From an uncultured Actinobaculum sp. (GTDB lineage Bacteria > Actinomycetota > Actinomycetes > Actinomycetales > Actinomycetaceae), in NCBI GenBank assembly GCA_938020505.1, contig CALIHR010000041.1, forward strand, positions 1 to 36,235: a stretch of 36,235 bases of DNA, in the 5' to 3' direction. Positions 7,341 to 15,041 of the stretch are shown here, in pieces. Each line of letters opens with the position of its first letter. Position 1 is the stretch's first letter. The position numbers were made by a program, and so were the translations under genes. The notes beneath the pieces were generated by a model. The model was not told the DNA's origin. It worked only from the letters and a program-made list of their open reading frames with translations, and did no database searches.

Positions 7341-8576
7341 TCACTTGGAGCCAAGCGAAGTCAAAAACAGTTGCCGCCGCATAGCGGCAGCATTCTTCTC
7401 AATCCAATCGAGTTCGCTAACGACGCCGGGATGGCGATCTCTCATGGCCTCAAGGTTGCCCAGAACGGCATTGACCGTCTCCTCGGCAAGAGACTCGAGA
7501 TCGGCGCCGTCGGCCCCGAGTTTCTTCTCCAGCCTGGCGAAACCGCCCGAACGAACCCGGCCGAACTCTCTGGTGCCGTTGAACTTCAGCCCAAGATTCT
7601 CGTCGCGCATGTGGATCGCCGTGGACACCAGGTCGTATGCGGGCGAAAGCGTGGGGCGCCGGCCGTCCGGATAGATCAAGGACCAGTTTTTCAGGTGGGC
7701 GTCTCCGTTGCCGATTGCGAGATTGAACGCGATGCGCCTCGCCCACTGCCGAAGCGCTTCCAGATCGTAATCTCGATAGCACAGCGCACCAACGGTCTCA
7801 AAGCTACCCTGGTACTTTTCCGAGTCCCCAGACGGAATCCCTCGAACTTGGGCGAAATCCTCGATGTGAATGCGCCCGCCTGAACCGTCCCTGTCGAATC
7901 GGCGGACGACGTAGGCGACATCCTCGCTCGACTTCCACAAATGATCCAACGAGGCATCAATTTCATCGCGATGGACAAGGTGATGTTCAGGAACTTCGAT
8001 GCCGCACATTCCCGCCAACGTCATCATGGCGTCCTCATTGGCTGGGATTCTTGCATACTCAGGATCGGGGAATTTGAGGATCCACTTTCCCAGCTCATCT
8101 TTCACCGGCAGAACGAATCTGCCGCCCTTTTGGGCCATGGACAGCTTCATTCCCACTCCCGCCAGAGAAAATTTCTTCACCGACGGGGATTTCACATCGT
8201 CGTCACGACTTTGGCTTTCGAAGCTGCCTTCACCTTGGCGCCTTTCCCCCTCCTTGACCACGACTGCGCCTGGAAGGTCACCGCCTATTCGCAGAAGAAG
8301 CTCAAGCTCCCTTTCGGTCTTCACTCCGCGATCCTTCGCAATCCACTTGCGCAAGGGCCCCTCAGGAAGGAGATTAGAAAACCAGGGGGGAAGTTTCAGG
8401 GCACTCGCTTTCCCGCCGCTGCGATTCTGCTCAAAACATAGCCCCAAGCTGCGTCGGTCCACCGTCTCCCAGTATCCGTCGACAAAGGTGAACCGTGTGT
8501 TGTCTCCACGCTGGACGAGGTGCCCGACCAGTTGATCGGACAAGTAGACGGGATGCCATAGCTCCTCGGCATTCAT
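7341..8576 (-). CDS. HipA-family serine/threonine kinase (toxin-like), no HipB
   Basis: The 411-residue protein has the whole HipA layout. An N-terminal subdomain includes SNLLPEGPLRKWI. FSLAGVGMKLSM (136-147) corresponds to the phosphate-binding, autophosphorylated loop of HipA. ILKF holds the presumed catalytic Lys168, followed by PANED (178-182). NGDAHLKN (290-297) supplies Asp292 and Asn297, and SPAYDLV supplies Asp315. All core kinase residues are therefore present. The loop reads AGVGMK where most relatives have AGAQ(D/E)K, a small departure. HipA kinases phosphorylate targets such as glutamyl-tRNA synthetase and cause growth arrest, and usually pair with a HipB DNA-binding antitoxin. 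None is encoded here. Instead the gene starts 17 bp after a DUF262 gene, with AGGAG before ATG 8576. It is probably cotranscribed with that gene. Confidence 0.9.
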   Translation of the reverse strand: MNAEELWHPVYLSDQLVGHLVQRGDNTRFTFVDGYWETVDRRSLGLCFEQNRSGGKASALKLPPWFSNLLPEGPLRKWIAKDRGVKTERELELLLRIGGDLPGAVVVKEGERRQGEGSFESQSRDDDVKSPSVKKFSLAGVGMKLSMAQKGGRFVLPVKDELGKWILKFPDPEYARIPANEDAMMTLAGMCGIEVPEHHLVHRDEIDASLDHLWKSSEDVAYVVRRFDRDGSGGRIHIEDFAQVRGIPSGDSEKYQGSFETVGALCYRDYDLEALRQWARRIAFNLAIGNGDAHLKNWSLIYPDGRRPTLSPAYDLVSTAIHMRDENLGLKFNGTREFGRVRSGGFARLEKKLGADGADLESLAEETVNAVLGNLEAMRDRHPGVVSELDWIEKNAAAMRRQLFLTSLGSK

Positions 8577-8593
8577 TGTTGGATCTCCTGTGT

Positions 8594-10297
8594 TTAGAAG
8601 TCATCAAGATTCATCGATTCGAGGGGCGGAGTGTCCTCGAATCCTTTTGCGGTTCGAACGGTTAGGAAGCGATTGACCTCTTCGGTTATTGTGGAAGTAC
8701 GGTGCCTTATCACGGAAGCGGCGTCAATTCGAAGCAGCGTGAGATCTTCCCTCGTAAGGAAGTGCGAGTGAAGGACGGCATCGACACTTTCGTCGGTTCC
8801 ATCGGCTGCCTCGCTCTCCTCGTCCCCTGCCTCGGAGTCAATCTGTACGTCGATTCTCGCCCCGGCGTCGACCCACTCGAGCAGGTCCGGATCTTCGACG
8901 TCGAGAATCAGACGATTGCCCACCAGATTGCGAGCGCTTCCATCGGTCTTCGCATCGATACGCCGGACGACGTCCTTCGCCGAATCAGACTGACCCAGGG
9001 AGTCGACGAGGCTCTCTTGGGTGAGGGGCTTCCCGGTTTCAAGGGAACGAGGTCCGCGAGCCCACATCGCACAGAGAGCGATTCTGCTCGTAGCCTGATT
9101 CGTCCGAAACGTCTTCAAATCCGGGGCGACAAAATCTCCTTGGACGCTGGCCGCCTCCAGGAGCCTGCGGATCGAGCCGTTCTCGTCGCCGGCCCGAATG
9201 AGCGCGGCGTGCTTGCGCACCGGAGCATACGCCCCGGTTATGCCGATACTCGGTGCGTTGGCCGCCGCCCGCCAGAACCAACGTCCCAACAGATCCCTGT
9301 TTCTCCGGGAGGCGTCGGGAAAGAGCGCGAAGTACCTGAGCACGATGAGCAGGAGGAACTGCTGGGGAAGAAAGCTCACATGCGGCACCCCAACCTCTCT
9401 CTGGAGAAACTCGATGGCAAAGAACAGCGCCGCTTCGGTGCTTCGAATGCTCGTCGATTCATCCTCGTCGGGGAAGTCGGATCGCTTCCGTCGTTCAGGC
9501 CCAAACTCTTCGTTGGGATCGCGCGTGACGTCGGGGTTCCTTCGCACCAAAAGCGCCCGGTAGAGGAGGTCTTCCGAAAGCCTGCCAAAAGACGTGCGCG
9601 AAGCGAGAGAATCTGCCGTCGTCTTGAGATCGATGCGCGCGGAGTCCGCCTCGCTGGCCCCGTTGATGGCGTTGAAAACCTCGAACTTTTTCAACGGCTT
9701 GCCCGATCTGTTCACTCGATCGAAGATGCGCTTAAGCTCCGCTTCGTCGGCCTCGAGAACGCTGGCGGAAAGGGCGAAATCGCGTAAAGCGCTTGTAACC
9801 CCCTGCAACTGTTCGGCGTATTCTTCACCGTCAGGGTTCTCCTTGAACCACGCGAAAAGAGAAGGAATGCTGAAAAGCGTGGAAACGGGAACGGCCAGCT
9901 GGCCTCGCCCATTGCGCACGCTGGCAAAACGATCGCTTTTAGGCAGATAGACGACGAAAAACTTCGAGCCTTCGTCGACGTTCTGATCCACAGCGTTGAC
10001 GAGGGTGGTGATGCGCTGTTGGCCGTCGACGACCCACAACGCACCGTGCATCTGCGGGGCCTTCACTTTCAGATCGCCGATGCGAACAACCGCCTCAGGC
10101 GCTTCCTTCTTCCACAGCAATACATTGCCGACGGGATAGCCGCGCCAAATGCTGTCGAAAAGATTGATGACATCCTGCTGTTCCCAGCGGAACGAACGTT
10201 GGAACTCGGGCACTCGCAAGCCGCCGCCTTTTGCACGATCGGCAAGCTCGGTGATGGTGAAGGTTTCGGGACGGGACCTGGCCTTAACGGTTGTCAT
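8594..10297 (-). CDS. DUF262 (GmrS-like ParB/Srx-fold) protein
   Basis: The 567-residue protein begins with VPEFQRSFRWEQQDVINLFD (29-48) and WVVDGQQRITTL (88-99), the two hallmark motifs of DUF262. IFDRVNRSGKPLKKFEVFN (about 191-209) is a third conserved block. DUF262 is the nucleotide-hydrolysing ParB-like domain of GmrSD type IV restriction enzymes and of SspE; DGQQR is its catalytic motif. The C-terminal half lacks a recognisable DUF1524 HNH nuclease. It ends with an acidic stretch (about 485-505), then HSHFLTREDLTLLRID and a helical end. This may therefore be an NTPase or sensor that needs a partner. It lies directly upstream of the HipA kinase. No strong ribosome site precedes ATG 10297; the transcript may be leaderless. 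Confidence 0.88.
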   Translation of the reverse strand: MTTVKARSRPETFTITELADRAKGGGLRVPEFQRSFRWEQQDVINLFDSIWRGYPVGNVLLWKKEAPEAVVRIGDLKVKAPQMHGALWVVDGQQRITTLVNAVDQNVDEGSKFFVVYLPKSDRFASVRNGRGQLAVPVSTLFSIPSLFAWFKENPDGEEYAEQLQGVTSALRDFALSASVLEADEAELKRIFDRVNRSGKPLKKFEVFNAINGASEADSARIDLKTTADSLASRTSFGRLSEDLLYRALLVRRNPDVTRDPNEEFGPERRKRSDFPDEDESTSIRSTEAALFFAIEFLQREVGVPHVSFLPQQFLLLIVLRYFALFPDASRRNRDLLGRWFWRAAANAPSIGITGAYAPVRKHAALIRAGDENGSIRRLLEAASVQGDFVAPDLKTFRTNQATSRIALCAMWARGPRSLETGKPLTQESLVDSLGQSDSAKDVVRRIDAKTDGSARNLVGNRLILDVEDPDLLEWVDAGARIDVQIDSEAGDEESEAADGTDESVDAVLHSHFLTREDLTLLRIDAASVIRHRTSTITEEVNRFLTVRTAKGFEDTPPLESMNLDDF

Positions 10298-10309
10298 GAA
10301 GCCATGATA
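10297..10309 (-). promoter_or_regulatory. Candidate -10 box for the DUF262-hipA unit
   Basis: TATCAT on the minus strand (10304-10309) lies so close to the ATG that transcription starting about 7 nt downstream would begin at the start codon itself. With no clear ribosome site, this points to a leaderless message, which is common in actinobacteria. No good -35 box is visible, so the call is tentative. Confidence 0.3.
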
Positions 10310-10388
10310 ATTCAGCCCGCCGACGCTTTTCGGAACCCGTCCGCGCCAAACCCCAAACGGCCGAAGGCCCGGTCAGCCAAAAACCCAT

Positions 10389-10952
10389 TCAACTGTATGC
10401 CGGTTCGGACGCCAGGATGCGCCTGGCCTCCTCGACCAGCGGCGTAACGGCTTCGCGGTCCGTATGGTCGTAGCCTTCGACGATTCCGTTGGCCACGGCC
10501 TCAGCCCACTCGCCGCGATGGCGATGTCTTTGAACCCGCTTGGAGAAAATCTTCAGAAGCGTCTTCTCCGGCCAGTTCAGCCCCTCGTAGGCGATGCCGC
10601 CCTCGAAGTAGAAGAAGGGGAATGTGCCGCGCGCGAGCTCCTCCTTCGTCAGTGTCGCCGCGGGCGAGCGCCAGTCACGGTCGGGATGCACGGGCGTGCC
10701 GCCGGTGGCGAAGACGATGACACGGCCGGTTCCGTACAGCCCGTCGCGCTTGATCTTTCGCCTGAAATCCTTAAACCCCCGGACGGCGCTCATCCGCACC
10801 CCCGCCCCGTAGACCACCAGGCGATACCCGGCCAGGCTCATGCCCTTGGCCTCGTCCCAGGAAAGAAGGTCGGCCTCAAGATCCCGGGCGATCCATTCCG
10901 CGTATGTGCGGCTGAATCCCGTGACGGTGTTGTATACGACGGCAATGCTCAT
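10389..10952 (-). CDS. Flavodoxin-domain protein
   Basis: The protein is 187 residues when started at ATG 10952, which has GGAG upstream; a longer frame reaching 11090 encodes only low-complexity sequence. It begins SIAVVYNTVTGFSRTYAEWI, the phosphate-binding loop of flavodoxins, which hold FMN. LVVYGAGVRMSAVRGFKDF and VIVFATGGTP follow the same fold. This branch includes HemG-like protoporphyrinogen dehydrogenases and uncharacterised flavodoxin-domain proteins that act as electron carriers or quinone reductases. The basic segment around 136-146 (KIFSKRVQRHRHR) is unusual. The physiological partner is unknown, and it is probably transcribed alone. Confidence 0.8.
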   Translation of the reverse strand: MSIAVVYNTVTGFSRTYAEWIARDLEADLLSWDEAKGMSLAGYRLVVYGAGVRMSAVRGFKDFRRKIKRDGLYGTGRVIVFATGGTPVHPDRDWRSPAATLTKEELARGTFPFFYFEGGIAYEGLNWPEKTLLKIFSKRVQRHRHRGEWAEAVANGIVEGYDHTDREAVTPLVEEARRILASEPAYS

Positions 10953-11104
10953 TGTTTGTCTCCGCTTGTCGATTCGAGGACGACGGCGCCGCCCCTCCCC
11001 CACTTTAGACTCGATGCGCTGGCTGCGCTCGCAGTGTCGCAAACTTTTCGCTACGCAATTGCCGGAAATTCGCCGTCTTGCCGCCGCCACAGCATATTAG
11101 AAAA

Positions 11105-11156
11105 GAAAAGCGTCGCAAAAACAGGGCGAGGGGCGGGGTGAATCCCGCCCCTCGCC
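11105..11156 (-). terminator. Rho-independent terminator of the ilvBNC operon
   Basis: A perfect 13-bp stem (GGCGAGGGGCGGG at 11125-11137 with 11144-11156, 6-nt loop) is followed on the minus strand by CTGTTTTTGCG and more T-rich sequence. It lies about 80 bp past the ilvC stop. Confidence 0.85.
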
Positions 11157-11238
11157 GAGAGCCCCGCCTGGGCATGCGCTCAGTCGGGCCGTTCCGCCCG
11201 ACCGGCTCTACCAGGCCGCACCGGACAAGGTCCGCCGC

Positions 11239-12270
11239 TCAGCGAGCAGCCTCGCCGTCAGTGTAATCCTTGTCGAGATTCGAGTTGTTCCACGCGAAGA
11301 GCTTGCGGATCTCCTGCCCGGTCTTCTCGATCGGATGGGCCATTCCCTTGGCTCGCAGCTCGAGGAACTCGGGGGCGCCGGCGTCCTGATCGTCGATGAA
11401 GCGCTTGGCGAAGGAGCCGTTTTGAATGTCGGCCAGAACTTCCTTCATGTGGTCCTTGACGTCGGGGCGGATCACGCGCGGGCCGGAGACGTAGTCGCCG
11501 TACTCGGCCGTGTCCGAACAGGACCAGCGCTGCTTCGTCAGGCCGCCCTCGTTGATGAGGTCCACGATGAGCTTCATCTCGTGGCACACCTCGAAGTAAG
11601 CCATCTCGGGCTGGTATCCCGCCTCGACGAGCGTTTCGAAGCCGTACTGGATGAGCTGGGAGACGCCGCCGCACAGAACGGCCTGCTCGCCGAACAGATC
11701 GGTCTCCGTCTCCTCGCGGAAGGTCGTCTTGATGACGCCCGCGCGGGCGGCGCCGATGGCCGCGGCGTAGGACAGGGCGAGCTCGAAGGCCTGGCCGGAG
11801 GCGTCCTGCTCCACGCACACGAGGGAGGGAACGCCGCGCCCTTCCTCGAAAAGGCGACGGACCGTGTGGCCCGGGCCTTTGGGGGCGACCATGCAGACGT
11901 CGTGGGTCGGGCCGGGCTTGATGTAGCCGTAGTGGACGTTGAAGCCGTGGGCAAAGAACACCGCGGCGTTCTCCTTGAGATTCGGCTCGATGTCATTGGC
12001 CCAGATCGCCCGCTGAGACTGGTCGGGCGCCAGGATCATGACGACGTCGGCCTGGGCGACGGCGTCGGCGACGGATGCGACCTCCAGGCCCTGCTCCTCG
12101 GCCTTGGCGATCGACTTCGAACCCTCGCGGAGCCCGACGACCACCTCGACGCCCGAATCGCGCAAGTTCAGCGCGTGGGCGTGGCCCTGCGAGCCGTAGC
12201 CGATGATGGCTGCCTTCTTGGACTGGATCAGCGACAGGTCTGCATCGGCATCGTGGAAGATTTCAGCCAC
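11239..12270 (-). CDS. ilvC: Ketol-acid reductoisomerase (NADP), class I
   Basis: IlvC converts 2-acetolactate or 2-aceto-2-hydroxybutyrate to the dihydroxy acid, the second common step of branched-chain amino-acid synthesis. The 343-residue length is that of the short class I enzyme. The Rossmann loop GYGSQGHAHALNLRDSG starts at residue 24, and R48 with S51/S53 would hold the NADPH phosphate. Active-site residues fall as expected: H108 (FAHGFNVHYG), K131, D191 and E195 (ETDLFGEQ) for the two magnesium ions, E227, E231 and S252. AAGGAG precedes the ATG. It is the last gene of ilvBNC, 131 bp after ilvN. That gap is long enough for its own promoter, as seen in corynebacteria. Confidence 0.97.
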   Translation of the reverse strand: MAEIFHDADADLSLIQSKKAAIIGYGSQGHAHALNLRDSGVEVVVGLREGSKSIAKAEEQGLEVASVADAVAQADVVMILAPDQSQRAIWANDIEPNLKENAAVFFAHGFNVHYGYIKPGPTHDVCMVAPKGPGHTVRRLFEEGRGVPSLVCVEQDASGQAFELALSYAAAIGAARAGVIKTTFREETETDLFGEQAVLCGGVSQLIQYGFETLVEAGYQPEMAYFEVCHEMKLIVDLINEGGLTKQRWSCSDTAEYGDYVSGPRVIRPDVKDHMKEVLADIQNGSFAKRFIDDQDAGAPEFLELRAKGMAHPIEKTGQEIRKLFAWNNSNLDKDYTDGEAAR

Positions 12271-12401
12271 GTTTACTCTCCTTGATCGGTAATGAGCGAC
12301 AGTTCGGAACTCCGGCCGGTTGCGCTCGCTCGCACGCCCCGGCGTTCCTGCGGCTTAGGCGGTCAATGGAATCGCGCCGTCGCCGTCAATTATCCTCCGA
12401 G

Positions 12402-12920
12402 TCAGTTCAGTTCGGCGGCGACTCGTTCTGAGAGCGAACGCGCGCCCCTCGTGATGGCCACCGCGCCGGACTGGACTATCTCGCGTATTCCATAAGGCTC
12501 GAGCGCTGTGAGGAAGGCTTCGACCTTCGCGTCGGATCCGGTCGCCTCGACGGTCACGGCGTCTGGGACGACGTCGACGACGTGGGCGCGGAAGAGGTCG
12601 ACGATCTGAAGCACATTGGCCCGCGAGGAGTCGTTCGCGGAGACTTTGACGAGCAAGAGCTGGCGCTCGACGGCCGCGGCCGGATCCAGCTCGACGATCT
12701 TCAGGACGTTGATCAGCTTGTTCAGCTGCTTGGTCACCTGCTCGATCGGAAGCTCGGCGGCGTCCACCACCACAGTCATGCGGGAAATGCGCGGATCCTC
12801 GGTCTCGCCGACGGCGAGGGAATGGATGTTGAAGGCACGGCGCGCAAAAAGGGCGGCGACGCGCGTGAGCACGCCTGGCTTGTTCTCGACAAGAACGGAC
12901 AACGTGTGACGGGTACTCAT
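12402..12920 (-). CDS. ilvN: Acetolactate synthase small (regulatory) subunit
   Basis: The 172-residue protein starts at ATG 12920 behind a strong GAGGAGGAG site; an upstream in-frame extension overlaps ilvB and is not used. Residues 5-75 form the ACT domain (TLSVLVENKPGVLTRVAALF, then RRAFNIHSLAVG), which binds valine and passes feedback inhibition to the catalytic subunit. The C-terminal ALS_ss domain includes QLLLVKVSA and VVDVVPDAVTVEATGSDAKV. The length suits bacterial IlvN/IlvH. It begins 11 bp after ilvB, a spacing consistent with translational coupling and a fixed subunit ratio. Confidence 0.96.
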   Translation of the reverse strand: MSTRHTLSVLVENKPGVLTRVAALFARRAFNIHSLAVGETEDPRISRMTVVVDAAELPIEQVTKQLNKLINVLKIVELDPAAAVERQLLLVKVSANDSSRANVLQIVDLFRAHVVDVVPDAVTVEATGSDAKVEAFLTALEPYGIREIVQSGAVAITRGARSLSERVAAELN

Positions 12921-12931
12921 GTTTCTCCTCC

Positions 12932-14752
12932 TCAGGCGGCGTTCGGGTCGGTGGCCGGCCGGAACGAACGGGCGTAGATGATGTCGTCGTTGGAGACGCC
13001 CGCGGGCACCATCGGCCACACTTCGGCGTCGGGAGAGGTGATGAACTCCAAGAGGACCGGCCGATCGTCGATCTCCATCGCCTTGGCGAATGCGGCGTCG
13101 ATGTCGTCTCCCTCCTTCACGCTCCACGCGGCGCAGTCATAGGCCTCGGCCAACTTGACGAAGTTCGGGACGCGCACGGTGCCGTGGCCGGTGTTGAGAT
13201 CGGTGTGCGAGTACCTTCCGCCGTAGAAGAGCGTCTGCCACTGGCGAACCATGCCGAGCGACGAATTGTTGATGATGCACACCTTGATGTTGATGCCCTC
13301 GATGCGGCAGGTGGCGAGTTCCTGATTGGTCATCTGGAAGGAGCCGTCGCCGTCGATCACCCACACCGTCTTGTTCGGGCAGCCCACTTTCGCCCCCATG
13401 GCGGCGGGAACTCCGAATCCCATCGTCCCCGCGCCGGAGGACGTGATGAACTGCCTGGGGTGCTCGTGCCGGAGGAACTGATTGGCCCACATTTGATGCT
13501 GGCCGACGCCGGTGACGTAGACGACGTCCTCAGAGCCCACCACGTGGGCCAGCCGGGAAACAATGTGCTGGGGCTCGAGCAGCCCGTCGTCGACCTCCTC
13601 CCACCCGGGCGGGAACTTCTCGCGCAGCCCCTCGATGTGCTTCCACCACTCGGCGAGCGCCGGCTCTCCGTAGTGCAGCTGCGCCTGCCGCAGCTCGGAG
13701 ATGAGCTCGCCCGCGGTCTCCTTCAGGTCCCCGACGATCGGCACGTCCGCAAAACGGTTCTTGGAGATTTCAGCCGGGTCGATGTCGATGTGGACGACCT
13801 TCGCCGATGGGGCGAATCCCTCGACCAGGCCCGTGACCCGGTCGTCGAAGCGCGCGCCCAGCGCAACGATGAGATCGGATTCCTGGAGGGCCGCCACCGC
13901 GGGGACCGAGCCGTGCATTCCCGGCATTCCCAAATGATTCGGATGGGAATCGGGAACGGAGCCGCGCCCGGTCAGCGTGGTGACCGCGGGAAGGTTCCCG
14001 AGCTCGGAGAGCTCGACGATCGCCTCCGAGGCGCCCGAGCGAATGGCCCCGCCGCCGACGTACAGGACGGGCCGCGAGGCAGTGGCGATGAGCCGCGCGG
14101 CTTCGCGGACCTGGCGGGCGTTGGGTTTGACGACGGGGTGGTACCCGGGAAGATCCGTCTCCGGAGGCCAGACGAAGTCCGCCTCTTCCGCCTGCGCCGA
14201 CTTGGTGACGTCCACGAGCACCGGGCCGGGCCTTCCCGTCGAAGCCAGATGGAACGCCTCGGCGATGCGCGCGGGGATCTCCTCCGCGCTCGTGACGAGG
14301 AAGGAATGCTTGGTCACCGGCATCGTGATGCCCACGATGTCGGCCTCCTGAAAGGCGTCGGACCCTATGGCGTTGGCCCCCACCTGGCCCGTGATGGCGA
14401 CGATCGGCACCGAATCCATGTGGGCGTCCAAAAGCGAGGTCACGAGATTCGTCGCCCCGGGTCCCGACGTCGCAATGCACACGCCCACCCTGCCGGTCGC
14501 CAAGGCGTAGCCCTCGGCCGCGTGGCCGGCGCCCTGCTCGTGGCGGACCAGGATGTGGCGAAGCCTGCCCGACTGGAAGATCGGGTCGTACGTGGGGAGG
14601 ATCGCCCCTCCGGGCATGCCGAATACGACGTCGACGCCGAGCTCCTCGAGCGAGCGAACGATCGAACGTGCGCCCGTGGATTTCTCCCGAATCGAACCTT
14701 GCGCCTTCTCGGCGTGGCTGGCGGCCACATCGGCCGGTGTCGGTTTGGCCAT
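12932..14752 (-). CDS. ilvB: Acetolactate synthase large (catalytic) subunit
   Basis: The 606-residue protein starts at ATG 14752, behind TAAGGAGGA; a longer frame to 14824 has no such site. It joins two pyruvates, or pyruvate and 2-ketobutyrate, using thiamine diphosphate, Mg and FAD. Visible signatures are VFGMPGGAILPTYDP, the catalytic glutamate in LVRHEQGAGHAAEGYA, and the diphosphate/Mg motif GDGSFQMTNQELATC running to NN. The central ARFDDRVTG belongs to the FAD-binding domain. The first 45 residues are a hydrophilic lead, as in other actinobacterial IlvB. It is first in the operon, with a transcription attenuator in its leader. Confidence 0.97.
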   Translation of the reverse strand: MAKPTPADVAASHAEKAQGSIREKSTGARSIVRSLEELGVDVVFGMPGGAILPTYDPIFQSGRLRHILVRHEQGAGHAAEGYALATGRVGVCIATSGPGATNLVTSLLDAHMDSVPIVAITGQVGANAIGSDAFQEADIVGITMPVTKHSFLVTSAEEIPARIAEAFHLASTGRPGPVLVDVTKSAQAEEADFVWPPETDLPGYHPVVKPNARQVREAARLIATASRPVLYVGGGAIRSGASEAIVELSELGNLPAVTTLTGRGSVPDSHPNHLGMPGMHGSVPAVAALQESDLIVALGARFDDRVTGLVEGFAPSAKVVHIDIDPAEISKNRFADVPIVGDLKETAGELISELRQAQLHYGEPALAEWWKHIEGLREKFPPGWEEVDDGLLEPQHIVSRLAHVVGSEDVVYVTGVGQHQMWANQFLRHEHPRQFITSSGAGTMGFGVPAAMGAKVGCPNKTVWVIDGDGSFQMTNQELATCRIEGINIKVCIINNSSLGMVRQWQTLFYGGRYSHTDLNTGHGTVRVPNFVKLAEAYDCAAWSVKEGDDIDAAFAKAMEIDDRPVLLEFITSPDAEVWPMVPAGVSNDDIIYARSFRPATDPNAA

Positions 14753-14841
14753 GGGCTCCTCCTTATGCGTCTTTTGCGTCGTTTTCAGTTGTCCGGCTTT
14801 GACCGGGGGTCTTCGCCCGGCCAAAGCCGAGCAAGGGCATG

Positions 14842-14865
14842 AAAAAAGCCCCTCCGACGAGGGGC
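14842..14865 (-). terminator. Attenuator terminator in the ilvB leader
   Basis: GCCCCTC-GTCG-GAGGGGC followed by six T on the minus strand is a textbook Rho-independent terminator. It lies between a short leader reading frame and ilvB, about 90 bp before the ilvB start. Its place makes it an attenuator rather than the end of a gene. Confidence 0.88.
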
Positions 14866-14878
14866 GCGCAGCACGAAA

Positions 14879-14932
14879 CTAGCTAGCGTTGGCCACGCGC
14901 CCGTTTCGTACCGAAAGGATCTTCATAAACAT
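14879..14932 (-). CDS. Candidate ilv leader peptide, 17 residues
   Basis: The frame reads MFMKILSVRNGRVANAS then TAG, and its stop lies 13 nt before the attenuator stem. An inner ATG at 14926 would give 15 residues. It holds isoleucine, leucine and two valines in a KILSV...GRV pattern, which resembles the Arg-Ile-Leu-Val leader peptides I recall from other actinobacterial ilvB operons. Ribosome stalling at these codons when branched-chain tRNAs are uncharged would favour an antiterminator and allow ilvB expression. The ribosome site is weak, and I have not worked out the antiterminator pairing in full. Confidence 0.65.
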   Translation of the reverse strand: MFMKILSVRNGRVANAS

Positions 14933-15041
14933 GAGGTTAACTCGCTTGCCGCCATAAACCAAGCCGCCGCGCTTTTGTCTCACATTTTGGATAACGGTAT
15001 CAGGATGTGAAACGCTCTCGAAGGCGAAGTAAAGTTGAAGA

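Noticed and set aside
8594..9000. HNH nuclease (DUF1524) in the C-terminus of the DUF262 protein
   Set aside because: HSHFL is present, but I cannot find the further His/Asn residues of a DUF1524 active site.
10298..10388. Possible hipB gene beside the DUF262-hipA unit
   Set aside because: The gap is only 91 bp and holds no helix-turn-helix frame; none is found downstream of hipA either.
10953..11090. Upstream extension of the flavodoxin-domain gene
   Set aside because: It encodes Arg-rich low-complexity sequence, and the flavodoxin loop begins right at ATG 10952 with its own ribosome site.
13184..14842. 552-residue plus-strand frame
   Set aside because: Antisense to ilvB, with no motif or ribosome site.
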